Shown in pieces: positions 1 through 8,851 of a stretch of DNA of 64,000 nt (position 1 is its first letter; each line of letters begins with the position of its first letter). Below the pieces are notes generated by a model. That model did no database searches, was not told the origin of the DNA, and was given only the letters and a program-made list of their open reading frames with translations. The stretch comes from an uncultured Bacteroidales bacterium. GTDB taxonomy: Bacteria; Bacteroidota; Bacteroidia; Bacteroidales; UBA932. The position numbers and the translations under genes are program-made. The stretch spans positions 1 through 64,000 of the forward strand of contig CALUTT010000023.1 of assembly GCA_944323775.1 (NCBI GenBank), given 5' to 3'.

Positions 1-1413
1 GAGTCCTCCGATTCTGTGTTCAAAACCTTTCTGACCGGGGACAGCCCAGCGGCGGACGAATGTTTCAGGATCTCTCTTGAAAGGATGGAACTTCTGCCCG
101 TCCTTGAGAATGCCCTGTACAAACGGAGGATGTATTTCAGGATAATCCTTCATAGAAGGAATCCTCCATGGTTCCGAACCGTTACCGATGAAGCCCTCTG
201 AAAGAAGCATGACCGGAGTCATGTGCTCCAGGGCTATCTTCGCGGCCTGGAAAGCTGCGTCAAAACAGTTCGACGGCGAGTGGGCCGCAATCACAGGCAT
301 CGGACACTCTCCGTTCCTGCCGTACAGAGCCTGGTTCAGATCGGACTGCTCCGTCTTGGTCGGAAGGCCGGTGGAAGGACCGCCGCGCTGCACATCGACG
401 ATCACCAGAGGCAGTTCCGCCATTACGGCCAGACCCATGGCTTCCGTCTTCAGGGACAGTCCGGGACCGGAAGTGGTCGTCACGGCAAGGTTGCCCGCAA
501 ACGAAGCACCTATGGCCGTACAGATCGCCGCAATCTCGTCTTCTGCCTGAAGAGTCTTTGCACCGAGACTCTTGTGGAGAGAAAGCTCCTCAAGAATAGC
601 CGATGCCGGAGTGATGGGGTATGATCCGCAGAAAAGAGGCAGCCCGGCTTTCTCGGCCGCAGCAAGGAATCCCCAGGCGACAGCCTGGTTACCGGTAATG
701 TTGCGGTAAGTCCCCTTCTTGAGGTCATGCACGGGCTCGACAGTATAGGTATTGGGAATGATCTGCATGTTGGCCGCATAGTTGAACCCGTCCTTGAGGA
801 CTTTCTTGTTCGGCTCGATCATCTCCGAGTGCTTCTTCTCGAACTTCGCCTCGATATACTTGAAGATATACTCGAGCGGACGGTTGTAGATGAAGCATAC
901 CATGCCGAGAGTGAACATGTTTTTGCACTTCAGGACCGACTTCATGTCGAGCCCGAAAGACTTCAGGCTCTCCTGGGTCATCGCGGAAATAGGAACAGCG
1001 ATAAGGTTCCTGTCATCGACCTTAAGCTCCGAGAAAGGGTTGTCAGTCTCGAAACCGGCCTTGGCGATTCCGTCGGCGTCAAACGCATCCTGGTCGAAAA
1101 GAATCATGGCGTGCCGCTTGCACCATTTTGCGTTTGCCTTGAGGGCAGCCGGGTTCATCGCGACCAGAAGGTCACAGTAGTCCCCGGGAGTGGACACGTC
1201 CTCGCTCCCGATATGGACCTGGAATCCCGACACGCCTGAGACTGTACCGTGAGGCGCCCTGATTTCGGCAGGATAGTCGGGGAAAGTTGAAAGACTGTTG
1301 CCATATATGGCTGACATGTTTGCAAAAAGAGACCCGGTGAGCTGCATGCCATCTCCCGAATCTCCTGCAAATCGTATCACCACATCGTGGGCATCGATTA
1401 TTCTATGTTGCAT
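1..1413 (-). CDS. korA: 2-oxoacid:ferredoxin oxidoreductase, alpha subunit (KorA type), 3' end outside window
   Basis: The frame is open from an ATG at 1413 to the window edge, giving 471 residues of a protein usually about 610-620 aa in Bacteroidota, so the C-terminus is missing. The enzyme oxidatively decarboxylates 2-oxoglutarate or a related 2-oxoacid to the acyl-CoA and passes electrons to ferredoxin. The N-terminal part is the gamma-like domain (RFAGDSGDGMQLTG, then FPDYPAEIRAPHGTVSGVSG). The alpha (pyrimidine-binding) domain follows, with GNQAVAWGF, GSYPITPASAILEELS, QAEDEIAAI and TTTSGPGLSLKTEA all readable. It starts 7 bp after the skp stop, so it is probably the last gene of the bamA-skp unit here; a beta subunit is expected just beyond the window. 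The exact 2-oxoacid cannot be read from sequence. Confidence 0.93.
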   Translation of the reverse strand, partial: MQHRIIDAHDVVIRFAGDSGDGMQLTGSLFANMSAIYGNSLSTFPDYPAEIRAPHGTVSGVSGFQVHIGSEDVSTPGDYCDLLVAMNPAALKANAKWCKRHAMILFDQDAFDADGIAKAGFETDNPFSELKVDDRNLIAVPISAMTQESLKSFGLDMKSVLKCKNMFTLGMVCFIYNRPLEYIFKYIEAKFEKKHSEMIEPNKKVLKDGFNYAANMQIIPNTYTVEPVHDLKKGTYRNITGNQAVAWGFLAAAEKAGLPLFCGSYPITPASAILEELSLHKSLGAKTLQAEDEIAAICTAIGASFAGNLAVTTTSGPGLSLKTEAMGLAVMAELPLVIVDVQRGGPSTGLPTKTEQSDLNQALYGRNGECPMPVIAAHSPSNCFDAAFQAAKIALEHMTPVMLLSEGFIGNGSEPWRIPSMKDYPEIHPPFVQGILKDGQKFHPFKRDPETFVRRWAVPGQKGFEHRIGGL

Positions 1414-1420
1414 CTGTCTG

Positions 1421-2002
1421 CTATTGCTGGACCTGTGTCTGCTCTGCCTGGGCCTGAAGTTCTGCCTGCAGAGTCTCCAGAGTACGTCCCTCGGGAATGT
1501 TCATCGCAGTCCTCGCCGCGGGAGTAAGATCAGTACTCTGCGTATCGTCATAATAGAGAAGGCTGCTGATGTCGAATACATAGACATATGAACCCTCCTT
1601 GGCAAGCTGGCTTACCACGTTCCTTGCCTTTTCGTAGATAGGAGCCATCAGAGACTGCTGCTGCTGCTGAAGCTCGGCCTCCACGGACTGGCTGAATTCC
1701 TGGATACGTGTCTGGATATCGGTAAGCTCCTTTTCCTTGCTGGTACGTATCGAATCGCTCCATGTAGCGGCCTTGGCCTCATAGTCCTGATACTTTGTCT
1801 GGAACTCCGCAATCATGGCCTGGTATGTATCCTGAGCCTCCTGGCTTGCGGCAGTCATGGTTGTCCTGGCCTCGTCAGCCTCGGGGCAGAGTTGCACCAG
1901 CTCGCTGAAGTTGACATGGGCAAACTTGTTCTGTGCTGAAGCCGCAAAGGTAAGAGACACCGCTGCGGCAATCAAAACGATCTTTTTCATATTGGTAGTC
2001 AT
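1421..2002 (-). CDS. skp: OmpH/Skp-family periplasmic chaperone
   Basis: 193 aa with a signal peptide (MKKIVLIAAAVSLTFAASAQ; the ATG five codons earlier at 2002 is the alternative start). The mature part has the OmpH/Skp layout: a short beta segment (FAHVNFSEL), a long charged and Gln-rich coiled coil with a polyglutamine run near residue 115, and a closing beta/alpha segment (YVYVFDISSLLYY). Skp proteins hold unfolded outer-membrane proteins in the periplasm on their way to BamA. It lies 17 bp downstream of bamA on the same strand, the usual Bacteroidota pairing. A second Skp-like protein, a lipoprotein, is at 7094-7705. Confidence 0.9.
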   Translation of the reverse strand: MTTNMKKIVLIAAAVSLTFAASAQNKFAHVNFSELVQLCPEADEARTTMTAASQEAQDTYQAMIAEFQTKYQDYEAKAATWSDSIRTSKEKELTDIQTRIQEFSQSVEAELQQQQQSLMAPIYEKARNVVSQLAKEGSYVYVFDISSLLYYDDTQSTDLTPAARTAMNIPEGRTLETLQAELQAQAEQTQVQQ

Positions 2003-2019
2003 TTTTAATGAATTATCAG

Positions 2020-4596
2020 TTAAAACTGCTGTCCTATCATGAAGTGGAACTGGCTCCTGCTCGACTGGACCGGATTGTCGAAGCCGTAGCCCCAGTCAAC
2101 GCCCAGCAGACCTATCATCGGTAGATAGATGCGCACACCTACGCCCGCGCTGCGTTTGATCTGGAACGGATTGAAATCCCTGATGTCCGACCAGCAGTTA
2201 CCGCCTTCAAGGAAAGCCAGCACGAAAATGGTGGATGAAGGCTGCAGGATCACCGGATAGCGGAGTTCCATGGTGAACTTGTCGTATACGTTTCCTGCAT
2301 ATGCATATCCGCTCGAATTATAACGCGACGGTTCGTAAGGGGTAAGAGAGTAGTTCTCGTAACCTCGCATGGCAATGATTTCCGAACCGTAGGTATTGTA
2401 TCCCGACATACCGTCGCCGCCGAGCAGGAAGCCCTCGAACGGTGAATACCCCCAGTTGCGGTTGTAATAGCCGAGATATCCGAACTGGGCTCTCGTCATC
2501 AGGACAAGGTCGCCCACAAGCCTCGTGTACACGGCGCCGGAGAACTTCCACTTGTGGTACTCGATCCAGCGGAAACGGTCGCTGGAGCTCCAGTTGTCGT
2601 AGTTAATGTCCTTATAGCTTGCCACAGGAACCCTGTTGCCGTCGGCGTCAAGGTCATGCCTTCTGAACAGCGAGAACGGAGGGGTGAGCTGCAGCGAAAG
2701 CGAGAAATCCGAACCTGTACGGGGATAAATCATCTGGTCCGTGGAATTTCGGGCAAGGGTGACGGAATAGTTGATGTTGTTGGAGATTCCGTCGTCGAAG
2801 ATGAAGTATCCGGAATACCAGTTGCGGAGCCGGTATGTCTGCCAGTTGAGCCCGTTGTACAGCACGAAGTAGTTGTCAGGCCACTTGAGCCTGGTTCCCA
2901 GTGCGGCAGATATTCCGTAGACTTCCATCTCGCGGTTGTTGCTGAAGAAATTCAGGGCAAGGTAAGAGTCGGTCTGACGGGTGTAGTAGGCAGAGACATT
3001 AAGAGACGTAGGCTTCTTGCCGAACAGCCACGGCTCTGTGAAACTGGCCGAGAAGGCCGTATAATAGGTTCCGTTGGTCTGGAAACGTATTGCAAGATTC
3101 TGGGCGTCGCCGAGAGGCACCGGACGCCAGGCACCCTTTTCGAACATTCTGTGTGTCGAGAAGTTGTTGAAGCTTACGCCCACCGTCGCGACGAACGTGT
3201 TTCCTCCCCAGCCTCCGGAAAGCTCCAGCTGGCTGGAAGGCTTCTCGGTAACATTGTACACCAGGTCTACTGTGTTGTCAGCCTGGTTGGGTATAATCGA
3301 ATAACCGGACTCGCTCATGATAGCCTCGGCGTCAAACTGGCCGAGAGAGGCTATCTCCCTTATGGAACGTTCGAAATCAGTCTGGGTGAAAAGATATCCG
3401 GGACGCGTGAAGATCTGACGGCGGATTACTTTCTCGTTGGTAATGTCGTTGCCGTTTATCACAATGTCGTCGAGGACTGCCTGCTTGCCTTCGGAGATGC
3501 GCAGTTCGACGTCGACCGAGTCATTCTGGATGTTGGTCTCGACAGGAGTCACCTTGAAGAACAGGTAGCCGTTGTCGCGATAGAGCTTGGTCACGTCGTA
3601 GTCGGTCTGCTTGCCGCCGCCGAACAGCCTCTGGTCCATCGTCACCACGTCATATACATCACCTTTCTTGATTCCGAGCACACTGTTCAGGGCATCCGTG
3701 GTGTAGATCGAGTTTCCCGTCCAGGTAATGTCCCTGAAATAGTACTTGTCACCTTCATCGAAGACAATGTCGATTGCCAGCCTGTCAGGCTCCACATAGT
3801 AGATCGAATCGCGGACTATCCTCGCATCCCTGTAACCCAGTTCGTTGAACGCACTCAGAGCGTTCCTCTTGTCATTGAGGTACTCCTTCTCGTCGAATTT
3901 CTTGCTGTGGAAGAAGTTGTAGAACTTGTTCGACTTGGTCTTTTTCATCGAACGGGCCAGCTTGTATTCCTTTACATGGTCGTTTCCGATGAAGTTGATT
4001 TCCTTTATCTTGATTTTGGGACCTCTGTCGACCGCGAAATTGACACGGATTGCATTCTGAATTATGGTATCCCTGACCACCTGTGCCGTAACCTTGCACT
4101 GGAGGAACCCCTTTCCGGCATAATACCTCTTGATTATGTCCGCAGTGGTTTTCTCGACATAGTCCGAGAATTCACGGCCCGGACGGAGGTTCACTCTCTC
4201 CTCGATGTCCTTGCGCTCTCCTGACTTGACGCCAGAGAATGTCCATACGGAGACCCTCGGCCTCTCCTTTATCTTTATCGCAAGAAATGCCGTGTCCCGC
4301 GACGCGTTCAGGCTGTCGACCACGACAGATACATCCTCGAAATACCGCTGGACCCACAGACGCTTGACAATGCCTGAAATCTCGTCACCGGGGAGCGTGA
4401 CCTCGGTCCCTTCCTGGATACCTGCAAAAGACAGGATCTGCTGAGACTTGAAATATGTGTTTCCCTCGACTCTGATTCCGCCGACGACAACCTTCCTGGG
4501 GTTGTTGTAGTCCACCACCACATCCTGTTGCTGGGCCCAGGATACTGACGGGGCCAGAATCATCGCAAGAAAGGCAAATGTCTGTGCTATCTTCAT
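2020..4596 (-). CDS. bamA: BamA, outer-membrane protein assembly factor (Omp85)
   Basis: 858 aa from the ATG at 4596, which begins a signal peptide (MKIAQTFAFLAMILAPSVSW). The frame runs 63 codons further upstream, but that stretch covers the promoter and the uppS 3' end and has no signal sequence, so it is rejected. After the leader come POTRA domains, starting at VVVGGIRVEGNTYF, and then the C-terminal Omp85 beta-barrel (AFSASFTEPWLFGKKPTSL, FLLGGDGMSGYN). The length is normal for the phylum. BamA is the outer-membrane insertase of the BAM complex; BamD is encoded at 12064-12861. A promoter sits between uppS and this gene, so bamA-skp-korA can be transcribed apart from nadK-uppS. Confidence 0.96.
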   Translation of the reverse strand: MKIAQTFAFLAMILAPSVSWAQQQDVVVDYNNPRKVVVGGIRVEGNTYFKSQQILSFAGIQEGTEVTLPGDEISGIVKRLWVQRYFEDVSVVVDSLNASRDTAFLAIKIKERPRVSVWTFSGVKSGERKDIEERVNLRPGREFSDYVEKTTADIIKRYYAGKGFLQCKVTAQVVRDTIIQNAIRVNFAVDRGPKIKIKEINFIGNDHVKEYKLARSMKKTKSNKFYNFFHSKKFDEKEYLNDKRNALSAFNELGYRDARIVRDSIYYVEPDRLAIDIVFDEGDKYYFRDITWTGNSIYTTDALNSVLGIKKGDVYDVVTMDQRLFGGGKQTDYDVTKLYRDNGYLFFKVTPVETNIQNDSVDVELRISEGKQAVLDDIVINGNDITNEKVIRRQIFTRPGYLFTQTDFERSIREIASLGQFDAEAIMSESGYSIIPNQADNTVDLVYNVTEKPSSQLELSGGWGGNTFVATVGVSFNNFSTHRMFEKGAWRPVPLGDAQNLAIRFQTNGTYYTAFSASFTEPWLFGKKPTSLNVSAYYTRQTDSYLALNFFSNNREMEVYGISAALGTRLKWPDNYFVLYNGLNWQTYRLRNWYSGYFIFDDGISNNINYSVTLARNSTDQMIYPRTGSDFSLSLQLTPPFSLFRRHDLDADGNRVPVASYKDINYDNWSSSDRFRWIEYHKWKFSGAVYTRLVGDLVLMTRAQFGYLGYYNRNWGYSPFEGFLLGGDGMSGYNTYGSEIIAMRGYENYSLTPYEPSRYNSSGYAYAGNVYDKFTMELRYPVILQPSSTIFVLAFLEGGNCWSDIRDFNPFQIKRSAGVGVRIYLPMIGLLGVDWGYGFDNPVQSSRSQFHFMIGQQF

Positions 4597-4618
4597 TATA
4601 TTACGGTACAACAGTTTG

Positions 4619-4650
4619 CAAATATATACAAAAGCTGGGTGTGGAACAAA
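4619..4650 (-). promoter_or_regulatory. Predicted Bacteroidota promoter for bamA
   Basis: On the minus strand a TATATTTG box (4626-4619) matches TAnnTTTG and lies 22 nt before the bamA start. A TTTG (4650-4647) sits 20 bp further upstream, within the accepted 19-21 bp spacing. It lies between the uppS stop and bamA. Confidence 0.7.
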
Positions 4651-4684
4651 TGTTTTTTGTCCGGTCTCGCAGCCCTGCCATACT

Positions 4685-5392
4685 TTACACCTTTCCGAAG
4701 CGCCTGTCTCTGCGCGAGTATTCCTCAAGAGCGGCGCGGAATTCCGCTTCCCGGAAATCGGGCCACAGCGTGTCGGTAAAGACATATTCGGTATATGCAG
4801 TCTGCCAGAGCATGTAGTTGCTGATCCTCTTCTCGCCCGACGTGCGGATCAGGAGATCCGGATCAGGGATTCCCGCAGTCACCAGATAGTTCCCGAAAAG
4901 GGCGGCATCCACGCGGAGTCCGGGATTTCCAATCAAATCGTGTGCCATTCTCTCGGCAGCCTGAAGTATGTCCCACTTGCCGCTGTAGCTCAGGAAAAGG
5001 ATCATGGTAAGTCCGTCATTGCCGTCCGTAGCCCTGCATGTCTGCTCCACGGAATCCCTGAGATCCTCTGACAGGCGCGACAGGTCGCCAAGCACGCGGA
5101 AACGGATGTTGTTCTCCATGAATGTGGGAAGCTCCTTGTTCATGGCCTCGCACATCAGGCCCATGAGGGTCTCCACCTCGGCGGCAGGACGGTTCCAGTT
5201 CTCCTCGGAAAAGGCAAAGAAAGAAATGTACTTTATGCCCCAGCGTGCGGCTGCAGTAGTCACCGCCCGGACGCTCTCCACGCCTTCCGCATGGCCGAAC
5301 ACCCTTTCCCGGCCCCTGAGAGTGGCCCATCTGCCGTTGCCATCCATAATCAGGGTGACATGGACAGGCAGTTTTTCAATATTGAGTTCCAT
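4685..5392 (-). CDS. uppS: Isoprenyl transferase (undecaprenyl diphosphate synthase, UppS)
   Basis: 235 aa from the ATG at 5392 (MELNIEKLPVHVTLIMDGNG). The frame is open 21 codons further up, but that part overlaps the nadK 3' end and is not like the family. Cis-prenyltransferase motifs are in order: MDGNGRWA with the catalytic Asp, GVESVRAV, FFAFSEENWNRP, LSYSGKWDI, and DLLIRTSGEKRISNYMLWQ. It condenses isopentenyl diphosphate onto farnesyl diphosphate to make the undecaprenyl carrier lipid for cell-wall and surface-glycan synthesis. It begins 17 bp after nadK and is probably co-transcribed with it, in the usual nadK-uppS-bamA order. Confidence 0.96.
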   Translation of the reverse strand: MELNIEKLPVHVTLIMDGNGRWATLRGRERVFGHAEGVESVRAVTTAAARWGIKYISFFAFSEENWNRPAAEVETLMGLMCEAMNKELPTFMENNIRFRVLGDLSRLSEDLRDSVEQTCRATDGNDGLTMILFLSYSGKWDILQAAERMAHDLIGNPGLRVDAALFGNYLVTAGIPDPDLLIRTSGEKRISNYMLWQTAYTEYVFTDTLWPDFREAEFRAALEEYSRRDRRFGKV

Positions 5393-5409
5393 ATAAGCTG
5401 AATATGATT

Positions 5410-6243
5410 TCACTTCTGTCCGGGGCCGCGCGAATTCCTGACGTCCTCCCCCCAAAGCAGCCTGCTGCGCAGCGCATTGAAGAAACTGGCCCCGGCGGGG
5501 CAGATCTTCCTCAGAGGCACAGGGGCATTGCGGACTTCCAGTTCTATGGACGCGCCAACCTCGTAGCTCCGGTTGTCAAGAGTAAGCACGGCACTCGCGT
5601 CACGTGAACGCAGACGAATCGACACACTCACCGTACGCGGGACTATCAGAGGCCGCACGTTCAGATTATGCGGGGATATCGGGGATATTATGAACACATC
5701 GGTATCCGGAGTGCATATCGGACCTCCGACACTCAGGCTGTAGGCCGTCGACCCGGAGCTGGTGGCGACCAGCAGTCCGTCCGCCCAGTATGTAGGCAGC
5801 TCAGCGCCGCCCACTGTAACGTCGATTCCAAGCATGGAAGCCCCGACTCTCGAGACACTTATCTCGTTCAGGGCCCTCGGCCATATTCCCTGCAGACCGC
5901 TTCCGGACAGCGAGAGTTCAAGCATGGCCCTGTTCTCTATCCTGTAGGAGCCATCCTTGAGAAGCCGGACCACCTCGGAGGGTTCCGTATCAGAGAGGAA
6001 TCCGAGCCGTCCGAAATTCACTCCCAGGACAGGCAGTCCGCTCTGTACGGCAAGGGTCGCCGCACTGAGAAAAGTCCCGTCGCCCCCTATGCTGAGCAAA
6101 GCCCCTGTGTCAGGCAGGATATCCGCACTTTCCTTTGCACGGTAACACTGAAAGCCTTCCGAGTCAAGCGACTCCAGAAGCGCATGGACACCCGCATCAG
6201 GGAAGAGGCTTTCGTTCTTGATGTAGTAAGCAAGCTTCATCAT
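5410..6243 (-). CDS. nadK: NAD kinase
   Basis: 277 aa. It has the diagnostic GGDGT motif (SIGGDGTFLSAATLA), VNFGRLGFLSD and the second conserved block ATSSGSTAYSLSVGGP. The enzyme phosphorylates NAD+ to NADP+ in the cytoplasm. Two ATG codons stand in tandem (6243 and 6240); neither has a Shine-Dalgarno sequence, as is normal in this phylum. It is divergent from pdxJ, with 74 bp between the two starts, and heads a nadK-uppS unit. The promoter box lies only 5 nt from the first ATG (see findings). Confidence 0.96.
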   Translation of the reverse strand: MMKLAYYIKNESLFPDAGVHALLESLDSEGFQCYRAKESADILPDTGALLSIGGDGTFLSAATLAVQSGLPVLGVNFGRLGFLSDTEPSEVVRLLKDGSYRIENRAMLELSLSGSGLQGIWPRALNEISVSRVGASMLGIDVTVGGAELPTYWADGLLVATSSGSTAYSLSVGGPICTPDTDVFIISPISPHNLNVRPLIVPRTVSVSIRLRSRDASAVLTLDNRSYEVGASIELEVRNAPVPLRKICPAGASFFNALRSRLLWGEDVRNSRGPGQK

Positions 6244-6248
6244 AGATT

Positions 6249-6256
6249 CAAATTTA
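6249..6256 (-). promoter_or_regulatory. Predicted -7 box for nadK
   Basis: TAAATTTG on the minus strand fits TAnnTTTG. A TTTG is present at 6282-6279, a 22-bp spacer, slightly long. The box ends 5 nt before the nadK ATG, which leaves almost no leader. Confidence 0.55.
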
Positions 6257-6262
6257 AGAATT

Positions 6263-6295
6263 TTTGCCGAATCTTGCGCAAATTAAGTACATTTG
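6263..6295 (+). promoter_or_regulatory. Predicted promoter for pdxJ
   Basis: TTTG at 6263-6266, a 21-bp spacer, then TACATTTG at 6288-6295, matching the TTTG/TAnnTTTG consensus. The pdxJ ATG is 22 nt downstream. This promoter overlaps that of nadK on the opposite strand. Confidence 0.65.
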
Positions 6296-6317
6296 TGCAT
6301 GATTAAACCAGACCGAC

Positions 6318-7037
6318 ATGACAAGGTTAAGCGTTAACATCAACAAGATAGCCCTGCTGCGCAATGCGCGTGGAGGGAACATGCCCGATGTGCTCAAGGC
6401 CGCACTTGACTGTGAAAGATTCGGAGCACAGGGAATAACGGTACACCCCAGACCGGACGAAAGACACATAAGATACTCGGACGTACGCACCCTTCGGCCC
6501 GCCCTGAGGACAGAATTCAACATCGAGGGGAATCCCACGGGAAGTTTCACCGCACTCGTGTGCGAAGTAGTTCCGGACCAGGTCACTCTCGTTCCGGACG
6601 CACCGGACGCGCTCACGTCAAATGCAGGATGGGACACCATACGCAACTACGCCTTTCTGTCAAGGATATGCGAAACGTTCAGATCCAGAGGCATACGCAC
6701 ATCCATTTTCATCGACCCCAAGCCTGAAATGGCAGAAGGGGCCAGACGCTGCGGAGCAGACCGTGTAGAACTCTACACCGCAGCCTATGCGGAAGGCTAC
6801 CGTAAAGACAGGCAGAAGGCGATCGAACCTTACCTGCAGACGGCAACGCGGGCGAAAGAACTCGGTCTCGGGCTGAACGCCGGACACGACCTCAACCTCG
6901 ACAACCTCACATATTTCATACAGACGATTCCATGGACGGACGAGGTAAGCATCGGACATGCCCTGATATGTGACGCCCTCTACATGGGGCTTGAAACTAC
7001 CATAGGCCGCTATCTTGCCGCAATTCAAAATTTTTAG
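6318..7037 (+). CDS. pdxJ: Pyridoxine 5'-phosphate synthase (PdxJ)
   Basis: 239 aa, full length. Family blocks are clear: [20 protein letters not shown] at the N-terminus, [61 protein letters not shown] and [18 protein letters not shown]. The TIM-barrel enzyme condenses 3-amino-1-hydroxyacetone 1-phosphate with 1-deoxyxylulose 5-phosphate to form pyridoxine 5'-phosphate in the DXP-dependent vitamin B6 route. It stands alone, divergent from nadK; the next gene downstream has its own predicted promoter starting in the pdxJ tail. Confidence 0.97.
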   Translation: MTRLSVNINKIALLRNARGGNMPDVLKAALDCERFGAQGITVHPRPDERHIRYSDVRTLRPALRTEFNIEGNPTGSFTALVCEVVPDQVTLVPDAPDALTSNAGWDTIRNYAFLSRICETFRSRGIRTSIFIDPKPEMAEGARRCGADRVELYTAAYAEGYRKDRQKAIEPYLQTATRAKELGLGLNAGHDLNLDNLTYFIQTIPWTDEVSIGHALICDALYMGLETTIGRYLAAIQNF

Positions 7038-7046
7038 CTAAATTTG
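7015..7046 (+). promoter_or_regulatory. Predicted promoter for the Skp-like lipoprotein gene
   Basis: TTG at 7015-7017, a 21-bp spacer, then TAAATTTG at 7039-7046. The -33 element lies inside the end of pdxJ. The leader to the ATG at 7094 is about 45 nt. Confidence 0.6.
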
Positions 7047-7093
7047 CAGTCCGTTTCAAGAAGACAGAAAACCAATCGACAATAATTCTTCAA

Positions 7094-7705
7094 ATGAAAA
7101 AATTCGCTTTCATTCTCAGCATCGCCGTTCTGTCGGTGTTTGCGACAGGCTGTGCAAATACTGGGGACAGCCAGGACACCCAGACCGCCTCACAGCCCGC
7201 TCAGGCAGAAGCCCAGAAGGGCGCAATCGTTTACTTCAACCTCGACCGTGTGCTTCAGGAATATGACATGGCCAACGAGCTGCGCAGCGTAGTCGAGACC
7301 AAGGTGAACAGCATCAACGAGGAAGTCAACCGCAGGGGGACCAAGCTTGAGAAAGACATCAACGACTTCAGGGACAAGATCAACAAAGGCCTTCTGACCC
7401 AGTCAGTCGCAGAACAGCAGAGCCAGAAGCTTGCCGAGCAGCAGAGCAGTTTCGAGACCTATGCCTCCCAGAAGCAGCAGGAGGTCCTTGAGGAGCAGCA
7501 GGTAATGATGAACCAGATCGCCGACGCGATCAACACCTATATCGGGGAGTTCAACGCTGACAAGAAATACGCCATGATAATCGCCACGCAGGGCGACATC
7601 CTCGCCACTCCGGTAGTCAACGCCGATCCCGACCTTGACATTACCGACGCCCTTCTCGAAGGTCTGAACGCGGCGTACGTCAAGCAGAAGAGCAGCGAAA
7701 AGTAA
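7094..7705 (+). CDS. OmpH/Skp-like lipoprotein
   Basis: 203 aa. The signal peptide ends in a lipobox (VFATGC), so the protein is probably lipidated at that Cys. A short Gln/Ala/Thr-rich linker follows, then AIVYFNLDRVLQEYDMANEL, the usual start of the OmpH fold, and a long Gln/Glu-rich helical section (about residues 75-145) expected to form the coiled-coil arms. The C-terminal strand (YAMIIATQGDILATP) closes the body domain. By family it is a periplasmic chaperone-like protein; the lipid anchor separates it from the soluble Skp at 1421-2002. A glycosyltransferase gene follows after 12 bp. Confidence 0.85.
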   Translation: MKKFAFILSIAVLSVFATGCANTGDSQDTQTASQPAQAEAQKGAIVYFNLDRVLQEYDMANELRSVVETKVNSINEEVNRRGTKLEKDINDFRDKINKGLLTQSVAEQQSQKLAEQQSSFETYASQKQQEVLEEQQVMMNQIADAINTYIGEFNADKKYAMIIATQGDILATPVVNADPDLDITDALLEGLNAAYVKQKSSEK

Positions 7706-7717
7706 TCATTCAAAGGT

Positions 7718-8851
7718 TTGAAGACAGCAATCCTGTCCTGTTTCCACCCTTTCAGGGGAGGCATAGCCCAGTTCAACGCCAGTCTCGTACAGGAACTTGG
7801 GAAAGGGCATGAGGTGCGCGCCTTCAACTTTACCAGGCAATATCCGTCTTTCCTCTTTCCCGGAAAGACACAGTATGTAACACCACAGGATGAGGCAGCG
7901 GCCGTCGAATCGACGCCGCTGCTTGATACTGTAAATCCGTTTTCATGGGCAGCGGCCGCAAGAGAGATACGCAGATGGAATCCGGACGTGCTCCTAGTGA
8001 GATACTGGATGTCCTACTTCGCCCCGTCTTTGGGATATGTAGCCAGACACCAGGCACCGCACTGCAAGACCGTCGGAATACTCGACAACGTGATCCCGCA
8101 CGAACGCCATTTCTTCGACAGGCCCCTGACATCCTACTTCCTGAATTCACTGGACGGAGCCGTCACGCTGTGCTCTGAAGTCGAGAAAGATCTCAGGACA
8201 TTCAGCAAGGATCTGCCCTGCACCGTCCTGAACCACCCCGTATACTCCCACTTCGGAAGCCGCATGCCGCGCAAAGAAGCGCTTGAGGCACTCGGTATCG
8301 ATGATGACTCAAGGCACAACCTGCTCTTTTTCGGCCTGATCCGGGAATACAAGGGTCTGGACATACTGATCCGCGCGTTTGACCTGCTTGGAGACGGCTA
8401 CAGGCTCATCATCGCGGGCGAACCCTACGGCTCTTTTGACAGATACGCCGACCTGATAGCCAGATGCAGGTTCCGCGAACATATTCTGCTGTTCCCTGAA
8501 TACATACGCGACTCCCAGGTCAAAAAGTATTTCAGTGCCGCAGATCTCACTGTACTGCCGTACAGAACCGCGACACAGAGCGGAATAGGCGCGATATCAT
8601 GCCATTTCGAGGTCCCGATGATTGTCACGGACGTCGGAGGGCTGAAGGAAACCATTGCAGACAAGGGACTGGGGACAGCGTGCAGGGAATGCACCCCTGA
8701 ATGTGTAGCCGATGCAGTGCGCGAATACTTTGACAATCCCCGGCTCAAGGACAAATATGCCGCATGCATGAAAGAGGAGAACAGGAGACTGAGTTGGAAC
8801 GGATTCTGCAAGGGGCTCATTGATTTCGTCGACAGTATTGAAAAAAGATGA
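7718..8851 (+). CDS. GT4-like glycosyltransferase
   Basis: 377 aa. The start must be TTG at 7718: the in-frame stop of the previous gene is 15 nt upstream and no ATG lies near the N-terminus, while the sequence from here (KTAILSCFHPFRGGIAQFNA) is a typical GT-B opening with a glycine-rich loop. The C-terminal half has NLLFFGLIREYKGLDILIRA, YRLIIAGEPYG, ADLTVLPYRTATQSG and a donor-site block VPMIVTDVGGLKETI ending in the expected Glu. It should transfer a sugar from a nucleotide-sugar; donor and acceptor are unknown. Its stop overlaps the next start by 4 bp, so the two genes are translationally coupled. Confidence 0.87.
   Translation: MKTAILSCFHPFRGGIAQFNASLVQELGKGHEVRAFNFTRQYPSFLFPGKTQYVTPQDEAAAVESTPLLDTVNPFSWAAAAREIRRWNPDVLLVRYWMSYFAPSLGYVARHQAPHCKTVGILDNVIPHERHFFDRPLTSYFLNSLDGAVTLCSEVEKDLRTFSKDLPCTVLNHPVYSHFGSRMPRKEALEALGIDDDSRHNLLFFGLIREYKGLDILIRAFDLLGDGYRLIIAGEPYGSFDRYADLIARCRFREHILLFPEYIRDSQVKKYFSAADLTVLPYRTATQSGIGAISCHFEVPMIVTDVGGLKETIADKGLGTACRECTPECVADAVREYFDNPRLKDKYAACMKEENRRLSWNGFCKGLIDFVDSIEKR

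Noticed and set aside
2554..4224. Long open frame (556 codons) on the plus strand across bamA
   Set aside because: It is fully antisense to a well-conserved bamA, has no recognisable domain and arises from codon bias of the GC-rich gene opposite.
4597..4785. Alternative bamA start at 4785
   Set aside because: It would include the promoter and 101 bp of uppS and would bury the signal peptide.
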